Positions 51,839-60,377 are shown, counted from the stretch's first letter. The stretch is DNA of 64,000 bases from Paenibacillus selenitireducens (GCF_002021565.1 NZ_MSZX01000007.1:186027-250026), one strand, 5' to 3'. A program made the numbers and translations. Notes: a model not told the origin generated them from the sequence alone.

Positions 51839-53614
51839 GTGTATGCTTTGAACAATATACCGCAGGTGTCACGATCTCTTGAAAGACCTAATTTCCTTGT
51901 ATTCCTCGTCGACGAGGAGCGATATCCCCCTGTATACGAAAATGTAGAAATCAAGGAATGGCGTAAGCAGAATCTTGTAGCACAGCAGCTTTTGCGATCG
52001 CATAGCGTGGAATTCCATCGGCATTATATAGGCAGTGCTGCCTGCTGCCCAAGTCGAGCAACCTTATTAACCGGCCATTACCCCTCCCTCCATGGCGTCA
52101 GTCAAACGGATGGCATCGCGAAGCATGCTTTCGACTCGGATATGTTCTGGCTGGATCGCAACACAGTACCCACGATGGGAGACTACTTTCGCGAGGCAGG
52201 GTACCAGACCTATTACAAAGGGAAATGGCATATCTCCGATGAAGATATCATCACGCCAGGGACGCATCAGAGCATCCCAAGCTATCATCCCTTGACAGGA
52301 GTGCCCGATCCGAAAAAAGAAGAATTATATACAAGAGCCAACCGATTAGGTCATTTCGGCTTTAATGAATGGGTCGGGCCTGAGCCCCACGGTAAAAACC
52401 CCCGAAATTCCGGCTCATCCGCTGCGTTCGGCGTTAGCGGCAGAGATGAATTCTATGCGGATGAGACCGTTCAGCTCCTTGAAGCGTTGGAAGATCAGAA
52501 AAGTCGAGATGCGGATGTCGAGCCTTGGCTTATCGTAACGTCATTTGTGAACCCACATGACATTGTCCTCTATGGGGCGATTACAGCGCAGCTTCCGATG
52601 TTCCGGTTCGATGTGGAGCCCATGCCTTGGGTTGCGCCCCCTCCGACCCTTCATGAATCGTTATTCACAAAGCCCCGGTGTCAGGCAAGCTATCGGGATA
52701 CCTATCCCAAAGCACTTCAGCCCATTATTGACCAATCCTTTTACCGTCAATTGTATTATCAACTGCAAAAAAATGCCGACCAGCAAATGTTGAAGGTATT
52801 TGAAGCTCTTACCTGTTCTTCGTTCTATGACAATACGATTGTGATTTTCACATCCGACCATGGCGATCTCCTCGGGTCACACGGGCATCTTCATCAAAAA
52901 TGGTACTGTGCCTATGAAGAAATGCTTCATGTCCCCTTCCTAATTCACAATAAGCATCTCTTCCCGCATGCTAAACAAATCAATACCCTTACAAGCCATG
53001 TTGATCTTCTGCCTACCCTCCTCGAATTAGCGAATGCTGATATCGGACAGATTCAACACCGCTTACAACACAGATTTAGTGAAGTACGTCCCTTCGTGGG
53101 ACGCGACCTCAGTCCACTTATATTAGGGCAGGTGTCTGATACTTCCTTCGTCAATAAGCCAATATACTTCATGACAGATGACGATGTGACCCGAGGTCAA
53201 CATCAAATAAGTCCGCTGGGAGAGGCCTATACATCGGTAGTACAGCCTAACCACATCGAGACCGTCCTGATGACTATAGATCAACAAGATGGACAGGAAT
53301 TATGGAAGCTCTCCCGCTATTTTGATAACGTTCATTTCTGGAGCGAACCGGGCGTGAAAGACGTAACTGTTCAACCTATCGGACATCCCGCCAATGGACA
53401 ACAATCGATTAACATGACACATGTAAAAACCGTACCGTATCCAGATGAATATGAAATGTATAACTTAACCAAGGATCCTCTAGAGACCTGTAACCTAGCT
53501 CATCCCGCATTTGCTACGCAGTACAGTATCGGAATTCAGCAACAGATGATGATGATGCTGGAGGAGCAACGGGTACACAAACGTCTATATCCCAATCAAC
53601 CAAGCGCCAAATGA
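51839..53614 (+). CDS. Cys-type sulfatase
   Basis: A 591-residue sulfatase of the alkaline-phosphatase fold. The metal site opens at RPNFLVFLVDEERYPP, and the formylglycine signature CCPSRATLLTG sits near residue 68, where the first Cys must be oxidised post-translationally. FTSDHGDLLGSHGHLHQKWY near 338-357 supplies further metal ligands. There is no signal peptide, so it is cytoplasmic. The GTG start at 51839 is poorly supported, with no good ribosome site, and the core begins only at about residue 17. It is divergent from HemAT. The substrate class (aryl, choline or sugar sulfate) is unclear. Confidence 0.87.
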   Translation: MYALNNIPQVSRSLERPNFLVFLVDEERYPPVYENVEIKEWRKQNLVAQQLLRSHSVEFHRHYIGSAACCPSRATLLTGHYPSLHGVSQTDGIAKHAFDSDMFWLDRNTVPTMGDYFREAGYQTYYKGKWHISDEDIITPGTHQSIPSYHPLTGVPDPKKEELYTRANRLGHFGFNEWVGPEPHGKNPRNSGSSAAFGVSGRDEFYADETVQLLEALEDQKSRDADVEPWLIVTSFVNPHDIVLYGAITAQLPMFRFDVEPMPWVAPPPTLHESLFTKPRCQASYRDTYPKALQPIIDQSFYRQLYYQLQKNADQQMLKVFEALTCSSFYDNTIVIFTSDHGDLLGSHGHLHQKWYCAYEEMLHVPFLIHNKHLFPHAKQINTLTSHVDLLPTLLELANADIGQIQHRLQHRFSEVRPFVGRDLSPLILGQVSDTSFVNKPIYFMTDDDVTRGQHQISPLGEAYTSVVQPNHIETVLMTIDQQDGQELWKLSRYFDNVHFWSEPGVKDVTVQPIGHPANGQQSINMTHVKTVPYPDEYEMYNLTKDPLETCNLAHPAFATQYSIGIQQQMMMMLEEQRVHKRLYPNQPSAK

Positions 53615-53631
53615 GAACAATCGTCTCTATA

Positions 53632-53662
53632 AAAGAAAAGCCTGACCTTATAAGGCCAGGCT
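53632..53662 (-). terminator. Hairpin GACCTTA/TAAGGCC, first of two flanking the repeat array
   Basis: AGCCTGACCTTA (53639-53650) pairs with TAAGGCCAGGCT (53651-53662), one A-C mismatch. The T-run TTTTCTTTT is on the minus-strand side, so it may act as a terminator for minus-strand reads and as a simple hairpin for the sulfatase. Confidence 0.55.
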
Positions 53663-53697
53663 CAGAGTGTCGATAAAGTCCAGAGGACTTTTCGGTA

Positions 53698-53965
53698 CAA
53701 TGATGAAGATGAATGAAGTTTGCTATGTTGTTTAAACTCCAGTACAGGTGGAGGTGGGGAAAAGTATTTGTGGTGGTGCTATATTGGATATATCCACTAA
53801 CTTAGCTGTTTTCAGTACGATTTCACACTCTATACTGGATAAATCCAATAGAATGTGCTGAAAATGCCTCTAAAATGCTGATTTTCCCCCTCTATATTGG
53901 AAACGTCCAGTATAGGTGCGCGAATTAGTGTTGGCTTCAAAGCTATATTGGAGTCGAGGAAGACT
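53698..53965. repeat. Array of TATTGGATAAATCCAATA-type palindromic repeats, copy 1
   Basis: Units begin at about 53722, 53778, 53829, 53890 and 53942: GCTATGTTGTTTAAACTCCA, GCTATATTGGATATATCCAC, CTATACTGGATAAATCCAAT, CTATATTGGAAACGTCCAGT and GCTATATTGGAGTCGA. Each best unit is a palindrome, TGGA-(N)4-TCCA or better; spacing is 51-61 bp. The left end (ATGATGAAGATGAATGAAG before GCTATGTTG) recurs at the second array (59886). No ORF with a ribosome site lies in 53615-54077. Confidence 0.75.
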
Positions 53966-54032
53966 TGCTTGTGTAGGGTGAAGGTACTTTTTTTACGTGC
54001 CCTCCAAAAAACGGGGGTTTCTCGAGAGCCTG

Positions 54033-54056
54033 AGCCTGACCTCATAAGGCCAGGCT
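54033..54056. terminator. Hairpin GACCTCA/AAGGCC, second flank of the repeat array
   Basis: AGCCTGACCT (54033-54042) pairs with AGGCCAGGCT, with the same A-C mismatch as at 53639 and one base different in the loop side. It lies 21 nt beyond the stop of the GerAB-type gene and may end the ger transcript. Confidence 0.55.
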
Positions 54057-54077
54057 AACGATGAATAATTTCAGAGA

Positions 54078-55190
54078 TCATTCTAAGTCTGAACTCTGAC
54101 TGAATAGCTTCTGGCGAAGACCATACACGCCTAATAACAACAAAGGAAACAACACATTAAGGGTATAATCATAAAACGGCCAGTATCTTGCGATTACGTT
54201 ATTGTAGTAGGTGATATTCGGGGCAATCAAGGTGGAAAGCACCATAAGAATCATAGCGGCAGGTAACGTCAACGACTTATATTCCTTAAGCTTTAACACC
54301 TGACTCAAACCTAGAACAAGACCGTAGAAAAAAAGAATAATCTTAAAAAAGATCGTGACGAACCACATCAAGGATAGAATGGCTTCGATTCTCTCTAGGA
54401 ACCTGCCAATGTCGATCTTTTTGGCTAACGAATAACTAGGGTACATATTACTAGACGTTGCATCCGCCCCTAGAACGAGAATGGTTATGATAATTAAAAT
54501 AATCAAAGCAACTCCACCCATCAACGTACCGGTAAAAAAACCTTTCAAGATTTTTTTCGGCTGATTGACATAGGGCATGATCATGAGGAACACAACAAGT
54601 TGACCCGAGGAAAATGTGGAAGTTGAAATCGATCCCCGAAGCACAGGTTTGATTCCTTCTGCCAGAACCGGTTGAATATTCTCCATATGCGCTTGGGGTA
54701 ATAGAAGAATGATGAACGTGACAAAAAACAGAATAACCCCTGGAAAAAATACCTCCCCTGCTCGCGCAAATGCCTCGAGTCCAAGCCGTACCCCCATGAC
54801 GACAATGCACAAAAACACGACGTAGATCGCTTGGATTGGTGTTTCCGGCATGCTTTGCGTGGTCATAAAATCACCGATTTCCCTGACATTAGCGGAAGCG
54901 CACAGCAGGAAATAGGCTATAAACAACAGCGATACGGCCGTACCGAGCGTTGAACCAAGTATTTTTTTATTGGATTCCACAAAGGTCAAATCGGGGTTGA
55001 GTTTGCTAACAACCACGAGTAAACACACGACAAGCCAACCGACACCCATTCCTATGATCGCGGAAATCCAAGCATCCTCTTTGGCTTCAAAGGTCGCGAC
55101 CGAAGGCAGCACCAGGATCGAATCGCCAATCGTAAACAATGTGACCAAGATCGTAAATTGTCGTAAGGATATCTTTCCGTTCTCCAGCAT
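54078..55190 (-). CDS. GerAB-type germinant receptor permease subunit
   Basis: A 370-residue amino-acid-permease-like protein with ten helices, B subunit of a spore germinant receptor in the inner spore membrane, where it contributes the germinant-binding pocket. Family-type stretches: KISLRQFTILVTLFTIGDSI near 7 and VFFPGVILFFVTFIILLLP near 150. The start is set at 55190, where AAAGGGTGAG lies 8 nt upstream; the earlier GTG overlaps that site. It is last in the operon. Confidence 0.9.
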   Translation of the reverse strand: MLENGKISLRQFTILVTLFTIGDSILVLPSVATFEAKEDAWISAIIGMGVGWLVVCLLVVVSKLNPDLTFVESNKKILGSTLGTAVSLLFIAYFLLCASANVREIGDFMTTQSMPETPIQAIYVVFLCIVVMGVRLGLEAFARAGEVFFPGVILFFVTFIILLLPQAHMENIQPVLAEGIKPVLRGSISTSTFSSGQLVVFLMIMPYVNQPKKILKGFFTGTLMGGVALIILIIITILVLGADATSSNMYPSYSLAKKIDIGRFLERIEAILSLMWFVTIFFKIILFFYGLVLGLSQVLKLKEYKSLTLPAAMILMVLSTLIAPNITYYNNVIARYWPFYDYTLNVLFPLLLLGVYGLRQKLFSQSSDLE

Positions 55191-55203
55191 GTTTCTCACC
55201 CTT

Positions 55204-55437
55204 TTACTTTAAGAGCCTAAATATGATATTACTGATTGGCTTGTATACCGCGACAATAATGGATAAAGGATTCGGGAGTTTCCAATGGAGCCCCTCTGCA
55301 ATATTCAGCAAGATCCCCGCTGTAAGGAGAATGTAGAATGCCCACAGCTCCTTGCGTAATTTTCTTTTGACTAACGAAGGTACTTCAATGAACGCGAACA
55401 CAATGGCTACTGCAAGAAACCCTATAATCACCAACAT
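55204..55437 (-). CDS. Small two-helix germinant receptor subunit (D-type)
   Basis: A 77-residue protein with two hydrophobic helices (about 2-20 and 32-50) and a basic link (KRKLRKE). Small two-helix 'D subunit' genes of about 75 residues are known inside GerA-family operons and modulate receptor function; position and size fit. It starts 7 nt after the C-subunit stop with AAGGGAG before the ATG. Confidence 0.72.
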   Translation of the reverse strand: MLVIIGFLAVAIVFAFIEVPSLVKRKLRKELWAFYILLTAGILLNIAEGLHWKLPNPLSIIVAVYKPISNIIFRLLK

Positions 55438-55444
55438 GGCCGTT

Positions 55445-56638
55445 CTACTCCCTTATTCTCTCCAAAAATGAGTTGCTCACCGTACCTAATTGATGAATCT
55501 GACCATCTACCTTCACCGTCACATCAAGATCGACGAAATACTGATCCCATCTCCCTTTAGCCTTCTTCCAAAATTTAGGGTTCGATCGGCGGATGGCATC
55601 ACCAAACCCGAAAATATCAGCCTTATATTCTTTCTTTACCGTGTGAATAACCTCATCAATCAGTTCTTTGACTCTTGCATCCCCAAGGCTCTCCAATTGG
55701 GCAATCGTTTTCGTCTTCGTCAAATCGATCTGACATTCGACTTCATCCACATTGGCTCGCGAGCGAACTTCGATATCAATATGGGGTTTTCCTTTGATCA
55801 CGCTGCCTTTGACCTTTGTTTTGGAACGAATAATCTCTAACGTCAATTCCCCCCCCTTAGGACATGGGATGACGCCTGCTGTACTTGTCACTTTGTCGCG
55901 AATATAGTTATACCCTTTGCTTTCCTTCTCATTGAGCCAACCGACCAGCTTGTCTCCTCGGAAGACGGCCAAAGACGTATATTGCAGTTGAGCCGAACTG
56001 TCGACCATTTGCACATTTTTATTGGAGTTTCCCATTTGCGGCTCGCCATTGATGAAGATTCCAGTCAATACGGGATGTTTTCCCTCACTAGTTATATCTT
56101 TTATCAATTCATCTAATGTGACGGAGGTTGTAGGCGCCCATGCTTTCTGCGATGTTTCGAGCGCATTGTAGAGCATATTTGCAGGGATCGCATCCAGTGA
56201 CGTCAAAACTTTCAATATATCCTCAGCCATTAAACCCTTGGATACCGCAATGTAGAAATCAGACCGCGCCTCATTATCTCTTGTCAAAAATTCTAGCGAT
56301 TTCCCGATTCCTTCTCGAGCTAAAGCCTCTCCAAGAATCAGAATGCGAAGATGCGAGATGTAAATCTTTCGAGGACTGTTCGTTGTCATCTTGCGGATAG
56401 CTTCAAACACGCTGTCTCCAACGGCTGAGTACAGGGTGACCGGAGAAGCACCGCGACCTTTTTTGGCTGCGATTTCGCCTGGAACTACGACCTGCATAGA
56501 AACCTTGTATTGTTTGTCCTGTTTATCGATCCCCATCCCCACCGCGATCGCAAGATCGTTCAATTCCCTTCGATTCCAACAGCCCGTGACAAATATCATG
56601 ACACCTAGAAGCAACAGTAGAAGCATCTTTCGTAACAT
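55445..56638 (-). CDS. GerAC-type germinant receptor lipoprotein
   Basis: A 397-residue C subunit. The start at 56638 is chosen (AAAGGA 8 nt upstream) and gives MLRKMLLLLLLGVMIFVTGC, a lipoprotein signal, followed by the family hallmark WNRRELNDLAIAVGMGIDK. Further family stretches are SPRKIYISHLRILILGEALA near 95 and ARSDFYIAVSKG near 130. The frame also opens further upstream inside the A-subunit gene, which is not used. It is anchored on the outer face of the inner spore membrane. Confidence 0.92.
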   Translation of the reverse strand: MLRKMLLLLLLGVMIFVTGCWNRRELNDLAIAVGMGIDKQDKQYKVSMQVVVPGEIAAKKGRGASPVTLYSAVGDSVFEAIRKMTTNSPRKIYISHLRILILGEALAREGIGKSLEFLTRDNEARSDFYIAVSKGLMAEDILKVLTSLDAIPANMLYNALETSQKAWAPTTSVTLDELIKDITSEGKHPVLTGIFINGEPQMGNSNKNVQMVDSSAQLQYTSLAVFRGDKLVGWLNEKESKGYNYIRDKVTSTAGVIPCPKGGELTLEIIRSKTKVKGSVIKGKPHIDIEVRSRANVDEVECQIDLTKTKTIAQLESLGDARVKELIDEVIHTVKKEYKADIFGFGDAIRRSNPKFWKKAKGRWDQYFVDLDVTVKVDGQIHQLGTVSNSFLERIRE

Positions 56639-56666
56639 GGCATGTTTCCTTTCCGTCTGCTGAAAG

Positions 56667-58262
56667 TTATGTTCGAGACCTGGGGTTAGTAGACGGCTGC
56701 TCACGGGTCACATTTTGCTGACTAATGAGGCGTGGGCGGGTCCTCATTCTCCAATGAGGCAGTCTAAAAATCGTATCCTCCTGATCGTTCGCATTGTACG
56801 GGGCCAGAGGACTTGTATAAGGAATGCCGAAGGAGCGTAAGCTGCACAAGTGGAGGACGAGTGCAATAAAACCGGCAATCATCCCGTATAAACCGAATGA
56901 AGCGGCCAGAACCATCATCGGGAAACGAATCAAGCGAACAGCAATCGACATATTGGGCGCTGGAAAAATAAAGCTGGAAATCGCCGTAATCGATATCACG
57001 ATGACCATCGCTGCTGAAACAATTCCCGCCTCTACGGCTGCTGTCCCAATGACCAGTGTTCCGAGAATGGATACGGCTTGCCCCACCGCACGAGGCATCC
57101 TTACGCTGGCTTCCCGTAATATTTCTAGAGCGGTTTCCATCATCAGAGCCTCGATAATCGCAGGAAAGGGCACACCTTCCCTTTGGGCCGCCAAGCTAAT
57201 TAATAATGCGGTCGGTAACATCTCCTGATGGAACGTGGTAATTGCAATATAGGTCGATGAACCAAAGAGGGCGATGAAGAAACTGAAGAATCGGAGCACG
57301 CGGAGCAGGCTGCTGACATCCGCCCGTTGATAATAATCTTCGGCAGCCTGAAAAAATTGAGTGAACATCGCAGGAGCCGTGAGGACAAATGGCGTTCCAT
57401 CTACGAGAATGGCCACACGCCCCTCTAACAAATCTGCAGCGACAACGTCGGGACGCTCTGTATTGTATATCGTTGGAAACGGCGTATACGTCTCATCCTG
57501 AATGAATTCTTCGATATATCCACTTTCCAGAATCCCGTCGATATCGATTCGATCCAGACGTTGACGTACTTCGTCAATCACGTTGTCACTCGCAATGCCT
57601 TTGATATACATGATCGACACATCGGTTTGGGTGACACGACCTATGGTTCTCGTCTCGAGCCATAGGTTCCGATCTTTAATCTTCCGCCGTATCAACGCCG
57701 TATTGGTTCGTATGTTCTCTGTAAAGCTCTCCCGGGGTCCCCGAACAATCGTCTCCGTCGCAGGCTCCGTGACACTCCGTTGGTTCCATTCTCTCACCCC
57801 AATGGCAAATCCTTGGGTATGCCCTTCGAACAGCAGGATGGCGTCGCCAGATAATAACGAATGAAATAACACGTCAAAATCAGCCACTTCCTTGACTCCC
57901 CCTACGGTGAGGGCTCGTTCCTTCAATACATTCAATACGTCCTGCCCGAAGGATATCATCTGATCCAATTCGGTGTTTTTCATATCCATTAACAGCGATT
58001 CCATGACGAAATCCGCAAGAGCTTGCGAACCGGTTAGCCCGTCCGTGTAGAAAATAGCGGCTTTGACATTGCCAACCTTCCCAATCCGGATTTCCCTAAC
58101 GACGATGTCGTCACTATTGCCTAATGCTTGTTTTACTGTGTTTATATTTTGCTGAAGATCGGCTGCGATTGGCTCCTTCGTATCGGATGCCGCTTGTTGA
58201 GTCGATGGTTCAGATGGTTGCTGTTCCTTCGCCTCTTCAGGCGTGTTATTGTTATGTTCCAT
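56667..58262 (-). CDS. GerAA-type germinant receptor subunit
   Basis: A 531-residue A subunit and first gene of the ger operon. A hydrophilic Gln/Glu-rich N-terminus (1-40) leads into the cytoplasmic domain with DIVVREIRIGKVGNVKAAIF and the conserved FTENIRTNTALIRRKIKDRN, then RVAILVDGTPFVLTAPAMF, and four to six membrane helices at about 300-480. The operon is read A, C, D, B. Sigma-G control is expected from the family, but I could not find a convincing sigma-G promoter in the 58263-58337 gap. Confidence 0.93.
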   Translation of the reverse strand: MEHNNNTPEEAKEQQPSEPSTQQAASDTKEPIAADLQQNINTVKQALGNSDDIVVREIRIGKVGNVKAAIFYTDGLTGSQALADFVMESLLMDMKNTELDQMISFGQDVLNVLKERALTVGGVKEVADFDVLFHSLLSGDAILLFEGHTQGFAIGVREWNQRSVTEPATETIVRGPRESFTENIRTNTALIRRKIKDRNLWLETRTIGRVTQTDVSIMYIKGIASDNVIDEVRQRLDRIDIDGILESGYIEEFIQDETYTPFPTIYNTERPDVVAADLLEGRVAILVDGTPFVLTAPAMFTQFFQAAEDYYQRADVSSLLRVLRFFSFFIALFGSSTYIAITTFHQEMLPTALLISLAAQREGVPFPAIIEALMMETALEILREASVRMPRAVGQAVSILGTLVIGTAAVEAGIVSAAMVIVISITAISSFIFPAPNMSIAVRLIRFPMMVLAASFGLYGMIAGFIALVLHLCSLRSFGIPYTSPLAPYNANDQEDTIFRLPHWRMRTRPRLISQQNVTREQPSTNPRSRT

Positions 58263-58337
58263 GAGCGATCCCTCGTTTGTCTGCTATGGATCAATTGTAG
58301 CCCAATACATGCCAACATAAACCTGAGGGGATGAAGT

Positions 58338-58363
58338 AAAGCCATTGCTTATGCAACGGCTTT
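58338..58363 (-). terminator. Terminator of the DinB-fold gene at 58372
   Basis: AAAGCCATTGC (58338-58348) pairs with GCAACGGCTTT (58353-58363), one mismatch, with loop TTAT. It separates the DinB gene from the ger operon. Confidence 0.65.
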
Positions 58364-58371
58364 AACATTCA

Positions 58372-58845
58372 TTAATCCCATATATCGGGTCGATCCAACT
58401 GAAGCATTCGCAAGTACTGAAGTAATTGTCCTGTATGTACGGCATCATGGTAGGATTTCCGCTCTAAAGCATCACCAAGGTACCTTTCAATGGGGCGATG
58501 AGGCCATTGTATGAGCTTGCTTGCAAAATCCGCTATATCTAGTGATTCAACATAGGATATAAATTGCTCATGATAGATGCTAGAGTGAGTGATTTCATCC
58601 TGCACACTCGTATAGGGTACCTCCCAAAGGGGATTTTTTTCCTCCTCGGTTGGCAGCCTTTGCTCTGTCAAAATCATAAACCACGAGTAATCATGAAGCA
58701 GTACATGGCGAATCATATGTCCAATACTTAGTGCGCCCGCGTCTGGTTTCCAAGGCAAATATTCGTCTGGGATGCCGTCTACCGCTTTTAGAAAACGTCG
58801 ACGTGTCTCCTTTAAGTCGAGTAGTATCAATTCTTTTGCATTCAT
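58372..58845 (-). CDS. DinB-fold protein
   Basis: A 157-residue DinB-superfamily protein (DLKETRRRFLKAVDGIPDEY near 10; candidate metal histidines in IGHMIRHVLLHDY near 45 and SYHDAVHTGQLLQYL near 135). It is not closely similar to the DinB protein at 3517. It is divergent from the ArsR-type gene at 58919 with 73 nt between. Function unknown. Confidence 0.72.
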   Translation of the reverse strand: MNAKELILLDLKETRRRFLKAVDGIPDEYLPWKPDAGALSIGHMIRHVLLHDYSWFMILTEQRLPTEEEKNPLWEVPYTSVQDEITHSSIYHEQFISYVESLDIADFASKLIQWPHRPIERYLGDALERKSYHDAVHTGQLLQYLRMLQLDRPDIWD

Positions 58846-58883
58846 ACTTCCATCTCTCCCTACACTATTATTCTCCTCCCGTA

Positions 58884-58912
58884 TTGTACAACTGGCACAT
58901 TTAAACTATCAT
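58884..58912 (+). promoter_or_regulatory. Promoter of the ArsR-type gene, probably leaderless
   Basis: TTGTAC (58884-58889), a 17-bp spacer, then TATCAT (58907-58912). Transcription would begin at or next to the ATG at 58919. This fits the absence of any ribosome binding site there. Confidence 0.45.
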
Positions 58913-58918
58913 CGAAAT

Positions 58919-59653
58919 ATGAATGCATATCCGAATATTTCAATCGTAACCTCCCTTATCGCTGATCCTACTCGCGCAGTCATGCTAGACGCATTAATGA
59001 GTGGGCAAATGCTGCCCGCTGGAGAATTGGCGTACATATCAGGCGTATCTCCACAAACAGCAAGCTCTCATCTATCCAAACTTGTGAAAGGAAATGTAAT
59101 TGCCGTCGAACAACAAGGTAGACATCGCTACTATCGCCTTGCAAATAAGGAGGTAGCAGAATTGATGGAAATGATCGCCGTGATATCCCCGCCGGTTCAG
59201 GTACGATCCTTACGGCAATCGCAGGAAATGAAAAAAGTGAGGCATGCACGTACCTGTTATGATCATTTAGCAGGGAAGCTAGGCGTCGCGCTAACTCAAG
59301 CTCTCCTACATAAAGGGTTTATTGCCATGGTCTCGGAAACGGAGTTCGATGTCACCGCAGAAGGAATGGAACATTTCCGGTTGCTCGGCATCGATCTAGC
59401 TGCGATGAAATCGAATCGACGCATATTTGCCAAACGATGCCTTGATTGGAGCGAACGATATCACCACATCGGGGGCTTTTTGGGATCCGTGATCGCACGG
59501 CATTTATTTGAGATCAAGTGGATTGAGCGTATCGAAGGAACGAGAGCCGTACGGATTACGGAAGAGGGGAGAAATCGACTGCAAGAATGGTATGGCATTG
59601 ACGTAGATACGCAAGAAGGTCATGACAATCTTTACAAAAATGCCCACGCTTAA
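58919..59653 (+). CDS. ArsR-family winged-helix regulator
   Basis: A 244-residue regulator. The N-terminal ArsR winged helix is at about 5-85 (SLIADPTRAVMLDALMSGQM, LPAGELAYISGVSPQTASSH as recognition helix, GRHRYYRLAN as wing); the longer C-terminal part (95-244) is found in a subset of ArsR regulators. The ATG at 58919 fits the domain start; the open frame upstream is antisense to the DinB gene. No ribosome site is present. A truncated carboxymuconolactone-decarboxylase-like gene follows 73 nt later. Confidence 0.87.
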   Translation: MNAYPNISIVTSLIADPTRAVMLDALMSGQMLPAGELAYISGVSPQTASSHLSKLVKGNVIAVEQQGRHRYYRLANKEVAELMEMIAVISPPVQVRSLRQSQEMKKVRHARTCYDHLAGKLGVALTQALLHKGFIAMVSETEFDVTAEGMEHFRLLGIDLAAMKSNRRIFAKRCLDWSERYHHIGGFLGSVIARHLFEIKWIERIEGTRAVRITEEGRNRLQEWYGIDVDTQEGHDNLYKNAHA

Positions 59654-59726
59654 GGAGCACGGAAGCGCGATTCCATCTTCCCTACAATCAATCATGAATC
59701 ATGAACTAATTATGGGAGGTAGAAGA

Positions 59727-59855
59727 ATGACGCATTATTACGATTGTTCCAATCTACAGCGAATACCTGATCTCGTGAAACTGGCCCCGCAGACCGCCGC
59801 TTCCTTTTTAACAGCTGTCTCGCAAGACAACAGACCTACAAGATACGACACCTGA
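59727..59855 (+). pseudogene. N-terminal remnant of a carboxymuconolactone decarboxylase-like gene
   Basis: ATG at 59727 follows GGGAGGT by 6 nt and encodes 42 residues starting MTHYYDCSNLQRIPDLVKLA. This opening matches, by eye, the N-terminus of carboxymuconolactone decarboxylase/AhpD-like proteins that often sit beside ArsR-type genes; the catalytic CxxC domain that should follow is absent. The frame ends QDNRPTRYDT and the second repeat array begins about 30 nt later, suggesting deletion or replacement of the rest of the gene. Confidence 0.45.
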
Positions 59856-59884
59856 TTGCTTCTGTTAAAATACCGATGATGCAG

Positions 59885-60120
59885 AACATGATGAAATAAA
59901 AATGAAGATTGCTATGTTGGATAAATCCAATAACTTTAACGGATTTGCCTACGTTTAAGCGTCTATATTGTATATTTTCATTAAAAAAGGATGTAAAACG
60001 CCAACAATGCTCCATTCATGGCTCTTATCCTACATAAATCCAATATAGGTGGCTAACAAAGCTCATTCTGGCGGCTATCCTGCATAAATCCAACATAGAT
60101 GAGTAACAAAGCTCATTCGG
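59885..60120. repeat. Array of TATTGGATAAATCCAATA-type palindromic repeats, copy 2
   Basis: The left end (ATGATGAAATAAAAATGAAG before GCTATGTTGG) matches copy 1. Units lie at about 59911 (CTATGTTGGATAAATCCAAT), 59962 (degenerate CTATATTGTATATTTTC), 60032 and 60081 (CATAAATCCAATATAGGTGG and CATAAATCCAACATAGATGA, each followed by TAACAAAGCTCATTC). Spacing is about 50 bp. The remainder of 59856-60377 contains the hairpin at 60121 and the promoter region of the next gene. Confidence 0.75.
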
Positions 60121-60152
60121 CGACTATTTGTTCGATTTTGAACGAATAGTCG
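60121..60152. terminator. Hairpin at the right end of repeat array copy 2
   Basis: CGACTATTTGTTC (60121-60133) and GAACGAATAGTCG (60140-60152) form a 13-bp stem with one G-T pair around GATTTT. The left arm is itself the variant end of a repeat unit. It may block read-through into the iron-transport operon. Confidence 0.5.
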
Positions 60153-60377
60153 TCTCTCTCTGTATCTATTCTTACTTAGGCCCATATATCCAGTTGGAGT
60201 TTTTGCTACTTGAAGGGAATACTATCCGGGGCTTGACCCTATCAAAGGTGATTAGGAATTCGTAAAAATAGGTTGCGAATTTTAGACGATGTTTGCGGAT
60301 TATAGGATTCTGCAACCGTTAACATTCTTGTTACAATACAGATGCAACTAAAAGATCTTAGTTCAGGGGGAATAAAA

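Noticed and set aside
58263-58337. Sigma-G promoter for the ger operon
   Set aside because: TGAATG and CATAAG occur on the minus strand but with the wrong spacing (about 12 bp). No convincing match.
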